Shown here: one piece after another, positions 26,067 through 34,700 of the stretch | How positions within the stretch are numbered: position 1 is the stretch's first letter | How the letters are laid out: each line of letters opens with the position of its first letter | Source: Bin5 sp965242905 | GTDB lineage: Bacteria > Chloroflexota > Anaerolineae > Caldilineales > Caldilineaceae | Length of the DNA stretch: 64,000 nt | NCBI GenBank assembly: GCA_965242905.1 | Contig: CBDETM010000002.1 | Location: 5,270,001 to 5,334,000 of the forward strand | Reading direction: 5' to 3' | Notes under the pieces: generated by a model | Databases searched by the model: none | What the model saw: only the letters and a program-made list of their open reading frames with translations | What the model was told of the DNA's origin: nothing | Translations under genes and position numbers: made by a program

Positions 26067-26810
26067 ATGGCTGCGTTCTGGGCTTCGGTACCAGTGCATG
26101 TGCTCTTAGGATTCGCGGCAGCCATTCCCGTGATCCTATGGGACTGGCGGATCGCGCTGCCCGGAATCCTATTGGTGCAGCTGGGCACAAGCGTATTGAC
26201 CGGCACAGTATACGGTCTGGCGGCGCCCTGGCCGGCGGTCCACTTTGGCGTGCAGGTGCTGGGCTGCCTGATTCTCTTGCTTTCCATCCTGCAGACAAGC
26301 AACGTTCAGGTCCGGACCTCAGGGGAATTCAGTTCCAGGCTCTTTCGCATGTTGATCCTGGGAATCGCGGCTCTGCTGGTTTGGAGGGCGACCGAAGGAA
26401 TTGATTTGCCTCGTCTTGACGACGCCACCAAGGTGCTATTCATCTGGTTTGCAGCGGTGGCACTGATCACACTGGGCATGACCGAGACGGCCTTGTTCGG
26501 CAGCATAGGCATTCTGATGTGGTTGATTCCGGTTCAGGCTTTTATGTCGGTCCTGTTTCCCTTGCCAGCGGTAATCGTCTTACTGGGGATTCTGCAGATA
26601 CTGGTCGCCTTGGCATGCAGCTTCCTGCTTCTCGCTGAGGACGATGCGCTTACGCTGATCGAAGTACCCTCCACCGACCCGGACCTGGCACCAGGCGTCC
26701 ATCGCCGCCACAGCATTGCTTCCGGCGCCAGGGTCCTAGGGTATGGCATCGGATACTGGTTTTATACTCTTGTCAATCGACGTCGGAATACTGAGGCCAG
26801 AAACGGTTGA
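26067..26810 (+). CDS. Polytopic membrane protein, 247 aa, possibly HyfE-like
   Basis: About six or seven hydrophobic helices fill residues 5-195; a short cytosolic acidic stretch and a basic C-terminus follow. A glutamate sits in a membrane segment (GMTETALFGSIGILMWLIP). Size and topology recall HyfE/NuoK-type subunits of hydrogenase-4, which sit between antiporter-like subunits as here, but sequence identity to them cannot be judged by eye. Starts 121 bp after the NuoL-like gene and ends 147 bp before the NuoN-like gene. Confidence 0.5.
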   Translation: MAAFWASVPVHVLLGFAAAIPVILWDWRIALPGILLVQLGTSVLTGTVYGLAAPWPAVHFGVQVLGCLILLLSILQTSNVQVRTSGEFSSRLFRMLILGIAALLVWRATEGIDLPRLDDATKVLFIWFAAVALITLGMTETALFGSIGILMWLIPVQAFMSVLFPLPAVIVLLGILQILVALACSFLLLAEDDALTLIEVPSTDPDLAPGVHRRHSIASGARVLGYGIGYWFYTLVNRRRNTEARNG

Positions 26811-26957
26811 GGCACAAAAGCCCGATTCCGGGCAGACTGGTATGGTGTGGGTGATTTTCGGCTTCAGAGCAGTTTCTGTCAGGTTACCACACAGCTGCAA
26901 GATGGTAGTTCCGGGGCTGCCCAAGGGCGCATCAAGGACCACGACATTCAGCAATCC

Positions 26958-28376
26958 ATGATCCATCTTGCTCTGCCGTCATTCCTGTTCAGTCTCCTCC
27001 TCCTGGCGACAATCTCCAGTTACATCCTGCGCCGATGGGAACAAGGTGTATCTCTGGTCATTGGCGCGATGTTAATGCTTGTCGGCGCGTTACTGTGGCA
27101 GTATCCGCTGGACGCGCCGCCGCTGACCCTTCCGCTCATTCCCGTGGAACTTGATTTGCGTGCAGGCATATGGCAATACGGTTTCCGCCTGCAGTTGACC
27201 CAGGGAAATGAACCGATCGTTGCAATCGTCCTCCTCCTGCTAGGATCGGGGCTTGTCTTGACGGCTGCGGCAAGTCAAGGGAGAGTGTTCCCACCCTCCA
27301 TGTTGCTGGTTGGAGCGGGATACATTGGCATGGCGTTGATGGTGGATGCGCCGGTTTCGCCCGTGTTTCTGGTACCGGTTTTTCTGGCAATTTTAATGAC
27401 GTTGAGTGTATTCCCTCTTCAAGTCAGCATCGGCGGCGAGGCGCTGAATTCCTTGCGGGCGATGCTGCCGCCCATACTGGCGACGCCATTCGTGTTGCTT
27501 GCGGCGTGGAATATGGAGCAGCTGCCTCTCAATCCTCAGGATATCCGGCTTGCGGCCGGAGGCGCACAGCTTCTCGGGGTGGGGCTCCTCATTCTGCTGG
27601 CGCCGGTGCCATTGCATAGCGGCCAGCCGCAGTTGGGCGAGTCTTCGCCCCCGATAGCGATGGCGCTAACATTACTCCTGTACCAGACGGTGGCACTCTA
27701 TCTCTACTTTAAAGCCACTTCGAACTTCCCGCTGTTGTTGAACAGTACCGCCCTTAACGTGTGGCTGACCTCGACGGCAACGATCACATTGGTTTGGGGC
27801 GGAGTAGCGGCGGCAGCGGCCAGCCATCCTGGTCGTCTGCTTGGCTACGCCATGTTGCACGATTGGGGGCTGATACTCTTGCTCCTCGCCGGTTCTGACG
27901 AGGGCAGTCTGCCGCTGGTAATCTCGCTGTTTGCACTGCGCATCTTGAGCGCGATGAGCGCATGCGCGGGGCTGTCGCAGATCAGGCAGGCGGCCGGCAG
28001 TTTAGAAGCCGAAAACCTGCACGGTATCGGGGCTCGACTTCCCTGGAGCACCGCGGCCTTTCTGCTTGGCAGCCTGGGACTGGCAGGTTTCCCTTTGACA
28101 GCGGGCTTTTCCGGACACTGGTCGGCAATTCAGGCGCTGGCAGAAGGTGATTGGCGCTTCGCGGCGATCGTGTTGATTGCAAGCGGCAGTGTCATTTTCG
28201 GGTTCGTGCGAATGGTGGGCATCTTCTTTGGGCGACATGCCTATCCTCAGCTGCCGCGCGAGAGGCCGCTGGGCGTGGTTTTCTCCTTGATGGCGATTGT
28301 GCTGGTCACAAGCATGGCCATCGCACCTCAGTTATTTGAGGGACCGCTGGTCAGGACCCTGATGGCAATTGATTGA
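26958..28376 (+). CDS. Complex I antiporter-like membrane protein (NuoN/MrpD-like), divergent
   Basis: 472 residues from ATG at 26958 (upstream extension to 26847 is polar and unlikely). About 14 helices. LGLAGFPLTAGFSGHW (residues ~379-394) strongly matches the 'LAGxPxxxGFxxK' motif of NuoN and MrpD. The usual 'K-x-x-PxHxWxPxA' helix is replaced by LLAPVPLHSGQPQ (about 216-228), losing both the Lys and the Trp. This suggests a non-pumping or altered channel. Likely a complex partner of the two preceding membrane proteins. A repeat-filled 513-bp gap separates it from HMG-CoA reductase. Confidence 0.65.
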   Translation: MIHLALPSFLFSLLLLATISSYILRRWEQGVSLVIGAMLMLVGALLWQYPLDAPPLTLPLIPVELDLRAGIWQYGFRLQLTQGNEPIVAIVLLLLGSGLVLTAAASQGRVFPPSMLLVGAGYIGMALMVDAPVSPVFLVPVFLAILMTLSVFPLQVSIGGEALNSLRAMLPPILATPFVLLAAWNMEQLPLNPQDIRLAAGGAQLLGVGLLILLAPVPLHSGQPQLGESSPPIAMALTLLLYQTVALYLYFKATSNFPLLLNSTALNVWLTSTATITLVWGGVAAAAASHPGRLLGYAMLHDWGLILLLLAGSDEGSLPLVISLFALRILSAMSACAGLSQIRQAAGSLEAENLHGIGARLPWSTAAFLLGSLGLAGFPLTAGFSGHWSAIQALAEGDWRFAAIVLIASGSVIFGFVRMVGIFFGRHAYPQLPRERPLGVVFSLMAIVLVTSMAIAPQLFEGPLVRTLMAID

Positions 28377-28402
28377 CCAGAGGCAAAAACTAAGCGATGT
28401 TC

Positions 28403-28634
28403 TGTGTGTGTACTGTGTGCGGTCTGTCCGGGCGGAATGGACCGTCAGTATATCTGTAGCGGGCTCGCGATGGTCATCGCGGTGGACGTTGGGCATATGT
28501 GGGAGTTGATTTGCCTGCCTTGCCTGCGCCGGCACCTATTTGGAATCTGCAAAGAGGTGGGGTGGGGGGGTGAAGCCTGGTCGCAGCGGGTCATCAAGGT
28601 CGTATTACCACGCACTCGCTGCGGCGGGGGTTGT
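28403..28634 (+). repeat. Left module of composite repeat, copy B
   Basis: Homologous to 8711-8938, including the identical 40-base block at 28456-28495 with the CGCGATG/CATCGCG hairpin. It runs into core copy B. With the right module at 28701 this is the only copy in the window that has all three parts. Confidence 0.75.
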
Positions 28635-28700
28635 AGGAGAGGGGGCGTTGCGGGGGCGGAGCCCCCGCACAAGGGAGGGCCGAATAGGCCCGACCGCCCA
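28635..28700 (+). repeat. 66-bp GC-rich core repeat, copy B
   Basis: Identical to copies A and C. The surrounding intergenic region (28377-28889) holds no gene; open frames crossing it on the - strand carry the peptide AYSALPCAGAPPPQRP only because they read the repeat. Confidence 0.9.
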
Positions 28701-28775
28701 AAAAAGCGAGGGGAGACGAGTGAGGAGAGAGAACTGCCACTTCCCCTGCCCCAGGGTTGAGCGCGGAATGGCGAT
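28701..28775 (+). repeat. Right module of composite repeat, copy B
   Basis: Purine-rich sequence after the core. It shares an exact 20-mer (28718-28737 equals 49011-49030) and surrounding similarity with the sequence after core copy C. Absent after copy A. Confidence 0.65.
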
Positions 28776-28889
28776 GGCTTAGTCGTTGCGACCAAAGACT
28801 GTCAGAATCTTCCCAACTTACATCTGATAGAGATTGAAAGTCCTGTCCTGCTATGTTGACAGAAGCAGGTTGCGGGAAGTTCTTGCGCT

Positions 28890-30329
28890 GTGGGTGCATG
28901 TCGGATTGCGACGCCAGCAGGCGCGTTTTGGCGTTTGCGCACCTCTTTTCTGAGGAGGCCAGCCATCTCCTATAGTGAGCGCGGTCGATCATCCAGACTT
29001 GAAGGGTTTTACAGGCGAAGCGTGGAGGACCGTGTCGCACTGCTGTCTGAGTGGGCGGCGCTGACCTGCGAGGAAACGGCGCTTCTGGCCGAGAGTATTG
29101 GCCCGGAGCAGGCCGACCTGATGATCGAAAACGTCGTGGGGCGGTTTGTTATGCCTTTGGGGGTCGGAGCGAACTTCCTGATTGACGGTCAAGAGTACCT
29201 CGTACCGATGGCTGTAGAGGAGCCGTCGGTCGTGGCCGCCGTCAGCTCCGCCGCGCTCTTGGCGAGATCAGGAGGGGGCTTCTCGACAGGCAGCACGGAT
29301 CCGGTGATGGTTGCCCAGATTCAGGTACTCGACGTAGCAGACGCGTCCAAGGCAAAGAGGGCAATCCTTGCTGCTGAGGGGGAGATCCTGGCTCGTGCGG
29401 AAACCAGCCCATCGTTGTCGCGGCTGGGCGGCGGGCCCCAGGGGATCGAAGTACGCCATCTGTCCGAAACGCCAGCAGGGCCGATGCTGATCGTCCACCT
29501 TTTGATCGACTGCCGGGACGCAATGGGAGCGAACGCTGCCAACACCGCGGCCGAGGCTGCGGCGCCCTTGATTGAGAAGCTGAGCGGAGGGCGAGCGGGA
29601 CTGCGCATCCTTTCCAATTTGAGTGACAGGCGGCGTGCATGGGCCGAAGTCGAGATTCCCTACAAGGCGTTCGACAGCGACAGTTACTGCGGAAGAGATG
29701 TGATACGCGGGATCGCAGAGGCGAATGCGTTTGCGGTTGCGGACCCCTATCGAGCAGCGACCCACAATAAGGGCATCTTCAACGGTGTGGACGCGGTGCT
29801 GCTGGCGACAGGGAATGATTGGCGTGCGGTCGAGGCGGGGGCACATGCCTGGGCGGCGCGTGACGGTCAGTACCGAGCGCTTACCGACTGGCAAGTGCTC
29901 GGTAGTGGGGACTCGGAGACCTTGTACGGGCGTCTGGAGATGCCGCTGGCGGTCGGTACGGTAGGCGGGGCGACCCGCAGCCACCCCTCTGCCCGGATTG
30001 CATTGAAGATACTGGGCCTGGACGTCATCGCAGAAGAGGGCCCGCGTTCTGATGGTGAATGTGCCGATGGCAATGCTGGCAAAGATTCACGGCGGCGAGG
30101 CGCGAGAAGGCTGAGCGAAATTATTGCAGCGGTAGGTCTGGCGCAGAACCTGGCAGCATTGCGCGCGCTGGCGACCACGGGCATTCAGAAGGGGCATATG
30201 CGTCTCCACGCGCGCCAAGTTGCGGTAGCGGCGGGCGCGGAGGGCGAGGCAGTCGAGCAGATAGCAGGACAGTTAGTTGCTGAAGGAAGAATAAGAGTAG
30301 AGCGGGCCAAAGAGCTGTTGCGACGGTGA
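28890..30329 (+). CDS. Hydroxymethylglutaryl-CoA reductase
   Basis: Up to 479 residues. Reduces HMG-CoA to mevalonate. Motifs: ENVVGRFVMPLGVG (80-93), E111 in EEPSV, cofactor motif DAMGAN (210-215), catalytic K294 (HNKGI), D310 (GND) and C-terminal histidines H436/H440 (KGHMRLH). These fit bacterial or archaeal HMG-CoA reductases without a membrane anchor. The start is uncertain: the GTG at 28890 gives an extra ~33 residues, whereas an ideal GGAGG (28954-28958) lies six bases before an ATC at 28965, which would give a family-like N-terminus. An unusual charged insertion occupies residues ~384-407. HMG-CoA synthase follows 55 bp later. Confidence 0.9.
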   Translation: MGACRIATPAGAFWRLRTSFLRRPAISYSERGRSSRLEGFYRRSVEDRVALLSEWAALTCEETALLAESIGPEQADLMIENVVGRFVMPLGVGANFLIDGQEYLVPMAVEEPSVVAAVSSAALLARSGGGFSTGSTDPVMVAQIQVLDVADASKAKRAILAAEGEILARAETSPSLSRLGGGPQGIEVRHLSETPAGPMLIVHLLIDCRDAMGANAANTAAEAAAPLIEKLSGGRAGLRILSNLSDRRRAWAEVEIPYKAFDSDSYCGRDVIRGIAEANAFAVADPYRAATHNKGIFNGVDAVLLATGNDWRAVEAGAHAWAARDGQYRALTDWQVLGSGDSETLYGRLEMPLAVGTVGGATRSHPSARIALKILGLDVIAEEGPRSDGECADGNAGKDSRRRGARRLSEIIAAVGLAQNLAALRALATTGIQKGHMRLHARQVAVAAGAEGEAVEQIAGQLVAEGRIRVERAKELLRR

Positions 30330-30384
30330 AGGAAATGATGCCCTTGGGAGGCACGTTGAGAGTGGGAGTGAGAGAGGAATACCG

Positions 30385-31491
30385 ATGTTGAATCAACCTG
30401 TTTTGCAGGTAGGGATTGTCGGATACGGATCTTACGTCCCGCGCTTCCGCTTGCCCGGGTCGGAAATCAGCAGGATCTGGATGGACGAGATTGAAGCGGC
30501 GGGCAAGCAACTCGACGGGGGACAGAACGGGCTTAAGAAGAGTGGAGCAAATAGCCCCATATTGGAGAAGGCGGTGCCGGGTCTCGATGAGGACACGGCG
30601 ACTATGAGCATAGAGGCGGCCCGCAATGCGCTGGCGCGTTCACAGATCGACCCGCAAGAGATTCGCGCGGTGTGGGTAGGAAGCGAGAGCCATCCCTACG
30701 CGGTTAAGCCGACTGGCACAATAGTGGCAGAGGCGATAGGCGCCACACCAGCCACGCAAGCGGGAGACTGGCAGTTCGCGTGCAAGGCGGGAACCGAAGC
30801 TGTGCAGGCTGCGGTCGGTCTGGTAGGGAGCGGGATGGCTCGCTATGCGCTGGCAATTGGGATGGACACGGCGCAGAGTCGACCGGGTGATGCGCTGGAA
30901 TATACTGCAGGCGCGGGCGGTGCGGCATTTTTACTTGGTAAGGCAGAGGAATCGGTTGCCGTAGTCGAGCGGAGTTTGAGTTTTGTTTCCGATACGACTG
31001 ACTTTTGGAGGAGGCCTGGAAGCCAGTTTCCCAGCCACGCCGAACGCTTTAGCGGAGACCCCGGCTACTTCGGCCATGTGCTGCCGGCCGCAGAGGGGAT
31101 TATGCAGGAAACGGGTATATCGGCGGCGGAGATAGACCATGTCGTTTTGCATCAGCCCAATGTGAAGTTTCCAGTCAGGGCGATGCGCATGCTGGGTTTC
31201 GAGGAAAAACAGTGGCAACGCGGGATGTTGGTCGAAGAGATAGGCAATACCTACGCCGGTTCTGCCCTTGTCGGATTGACGGCGATCTTAGACGTTGCAG
31301 AAGCAGGACAGTTGGTCCTGGTGGTCAGCTATGGCAGCGGGGCCGGTTCTGACGCCTTCCTGCTGCGTATGACTGACCGCTTAGCCACCGCACAGGGTAA
31401 GGCTCCGACGACCAGTGAATATATTGGACGTCGTGTCGAGATCGACTATGCGCAATATGTCCGTTTAGGGGGAAAGCTGGCTGCCCACTGA
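30385..31491 (+). CDS. Hydroxymethylglutaryl-CoA synthase, archaeal type
   Basis: 368 residues. Condenses acetyl-CoA with acetoacetyl-CoA to HMG-CoA. Catalytic cysteine C133 in WQFACKAGTEA, and active-site His in VVLHQPNVKFP (about residue 249), fit the archaeal or Chloroflexi-type enzyme of the thiolase superfamily. The KAVPGLDEDT loop is preceded by a longer lysine-rich insertion than usual. It pairs with the reductase gene upstream, giving two successive steps of the mevalonate pathway. The thiolase and DUF35 genes that accompany this enzyme in archaea are absent here. Convergent with mfd. Confidence 0.92.
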   Translation: MLNQPVLQVGIVGYGSYVPRFRLPGSEISRIWMDEIEAAGKQLDGGQNGLKKSGANSPILEKAVPGLDEDTATMSIEAARNALARSQIDPQEIRAVWVGSESHPYAVKPTGTIVAEAIGATPATQAGDWQFACKAGTEAVQAAVGLVGSGMARYALAIGMDTAQSRPGDALEYTAGAGGAAFLLGKAEESVAVVERSLSFVSDTTDFWRRPGSQFPSHAERFSGDPGYFGHVLPAAEGIMQETGISAAEIDHVVLHQPNVKFPVRAMRMLGFEEKQWQRGMLVEEIGNTYAGSALVGLTAILDVAEAGQLVLVVSYGSGAGSDAFLLRMTDRLATAQGKAPTTSEYIGRRVEIDYAQYVRLGGKLAAH

Positions 31492-31721
31492 GTGGGATTC
31501 AATGTCCATCGGGAGCTGCGTGGAGAATCCGGACCTTCGTTGCACTGCAATCAACTCCTGGCCGCGTTGGTCGATGCTGCAGCCGTCGCAGATTCGGGGC
31601 AGCGAGCGCCAGCGAACCGCATCTGGTGACATGGATGTTGGCGGCGGCAGGACATGGGGGTCTCTCTGATTCCTGGTCGCTGAGACCTCTTCGCTATGAC
31701 TGGAAACAGTAGCGCATTCGA

Positions 31722-34700
31722 CTATTTGTCCGTCCTAAGCGCCTTCAATGAATCTATCAGTAGCGTCCGCCAGCGTTCATCCTCATCGATGGGGATGTAT
31801 ATGGCCTCACGCCCAACATGGATTGCATTGTTGGGAATGAACTCGCCTTCGTCCGTGGTGCGCCCCAGGCCCATCCTCAAGAAACTTTGCAGCTTTCGCC
31901 GGGGACCGTCGTCCAAAACTCCTTTCACCACATCCGGCGATCCTATGGCATGTAGTGGAAAGCCTACCGGAAGTTTGACCGCGATCTGATCGCGGCGGCG
32001 GGCGATGTTCAAAATGCCGGTAGTCAACGCCTCCATTTTCACCTGAATCTGGTAGAAGAGGTTCTCCAATTCCTGCGGAAGGGCGTTCTCCTCCGGGTCT
32101 TTGCCGAAGCGGTCCTCGATCTCGCGTCGCATTTCTTCAAGGTCGTGCAGAGAACCCAGTCCAGCAATGCGGCGATAGAGTTGCAGGCGCAAGCCCTCGT
32201 CTTCAACATAATAGGCAGGGATTTCGGCGCGCAGAGGCAGGTCAAGGGTGACGGGGGGAGCAAGCGGATCGTCCAGGGCTGTCGGGAAGGCGCCGCCGAC
32301 CTGCGGCTGCGGCATCACGTGGGGCGGGCCCTGGCTATTGGAGGATTCCGCTTCTGCTACATCACCATTCTCGGCCTGTGCCTTGGCAAAGCGTTCCCTC
32401 GTTGCACGAAGATCATTGACCGATTGGGCGAGCAGGCGGGTATAAAGGTCAAAGCCCACACTGGCAATCTGGCCGTGCTGCTTGGCGCCGAGTAGCTCTC
32501 CCGCCCCTCGGATTTCAAGGTCTCGCATGGCAATGCGGAAACCGGCACCCAACTCGTCGCTGCTTTCGAGCAGGGCTTCCAGGCGGCGGCGGGCGTCGAA
32601 CGTCAGCGTGCTGTGGCGATCGTGGAAGAGATAGCAGTAGCCCCTGACGGCTCCGCGTCCGACCCGGCCTCGCAGCTGGTATAGCTGTGCCAGCCCGAAA
32701 TGGTCGGCGCGATTCACGATGATGGTATTGGCGCGGCGAATGTCGAGCCCATTCTCAACGATGGTTGTGCAGACAAGCACATCGATTTCCCCGTCAGCGA
32801 AGCGCAGCATGGTATTTTCCAGTTCGCGCTCGGCCATCTGTCCGTGTGCAATGGCAACGACCGCCTCCGGCACTTCGCGTTGCAGACGTGTCGCCAGAGT
32901 CTGCAGTCCGCGAACGCGGTTATGGACGAAGAATACCTGCCCGTCCCGCTCCAGCTCCCTTTGAACAGCCTGACGAACCAGTGTGTTGTCGAACTCTGAG
33001 AGAATCGTGCGCACGGGGAGCCGTTCTCTGGGGGGCGTGTTGATGGTGCTCATGTCGCGAACGCCGCTCAAACTCATGTGCAACGTACGCGGGATCGGTG
33101 TCGCGCTAAGGGTAAGCACGTCCATCTGGGATCGAATCTGCTTGAGGCGCTCTTTGTGGCTGACGCCAAAGCGCTGCTCCTCATCGATGATGAGAAGTCC
33201 AAGCGAGTTGAACTCCACATCTCCGGAAAGCAACCGGTGTGTACCAATGACGATGTCGGCAGTCCCTGCCTGCAGTTTCTGCAACACCTTTTCCTGTTGA
33301 GCCTGCGTTCGGAAGCGTGAGAGCATCTCCACCAGGATGGGAAACTGCTTGAGACGGTCGCTAAAGACACGGTAATGCTGCTGTGCGAGAACGGTAGTCG
33401 GAACGAGCACGGCCGCCTGCTTTCCATCCATAACGGCCTTAAACGCGGCGCGAATTGCAACTTCCGTTTTGCCATAGCCGACATCACCGATAATGACGCG
33501 GTCCATCGGCCTGTCGGTTTCCATGTCGCGTTTGACGTCGATGATGGCGTCGATCTGGTCGGCAGTTTCGCGAAAGGGGAAGGCTGCCTCCATCTCCTCC
33601 TGCCAAGGGCCATCGGGGCTGAAAGCGTAGCCGGGGACGACTTCCCGCTCCGCGTAAAGCTTGAGCAGGTCTTCGGCAATGTCCTCGACGGCTTTCTTGG
33701 CGCGCGCCTTCACCGTCTGCCAGTCGCTGGTGCCCAGACGCGACACGGAGGGCGGGATGCCGGCGTCGCCTGCTCCAACGTAGCGGCTCAGCCGGTCTGC
33801 CTGATGAACGGGGACGTACAGTTTGTCGCCCCTAGCATAGTTCACCTGAAGGTATTCGCGCTCGACCCCGCCCATTTCGAGCCTGGAAAGGCCTTCATAC
33901 ACGCCGATGCCATGCTCCATGTGAACGACATAGTCGTTGGGACTTACATCGGCAAAGAAGAGTTCGGGGGCCACTGAGGATTCGGACCTGTGACGCCGTG
34001 ATCGGGACTGGCGGGTCCAGCCAAACAGTTCCGAATCGGTGAAGAGACGCAGGGATGCAGGTGACCGGCCATTGCCGTCGACGCCCGAAGCCGTGAACCC
34101 GGTCATTACGAATCCTTCCGGCAAAACGCCTTGCAGGAGAGAGATTCCGGGTGGCGGGGGTGAGTCCAGGTCGGAGATCAGGTTCGAAGTCAACTGGGCC
34201 TCGCCGAGTTCCTCCTGCAGCCGGGCAGTCTGACGAGAAATGAGGACGACCCTATCGGAGGCGTTGGCATGCTTTCGCATCTCCTGGAGGATACGCTTAA
34301 TCTGACCGGCAAAGTGGGGGCCCGGGACAAAATTACGGGCGAGAGCAGAGCTTTCGGCCTCCTGCACATCTCCAGGGAGCCCGTTTGTACCCAAAACGAG
34401 CGGTCTGTGCGCTGCAATCTGATCAAGGATATCTTCGGGGCTGAAGAAGCTGGCGCTGAAATCTGATGGAAGTTCGTGGCCGCGCAGAAGCTCCTGGTAG
34501 GTCTGGGCACCCTCTCTCTCTGCCTCTTTGAGGCTATCAGCCAGCAGCTCGCCGTCGTCGAGGACGAGAAGGCCGTTGCCGGGCAGGTGGTCCAGCAGAG
34601 AGGCCGGGCGGCTGTAAAGATAGGGCAGATACCACTCTATGCCTCGAAAGGTACGTCCTGCACCAAGGTCATCCAGTTCGCGTACGATTTCCTCCCGGAT

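Noticed and set aside
28594..29040. Open frames on the - strand containing the peptide AYSALPCAGAPPPQRP, here and at 48616-49086
   Set aside because: The shared peptide is only the translation of the identical 66-bp DNA repeat. The frames have no good start, no domain and differ outside the repeat, so a protein is unlikely.
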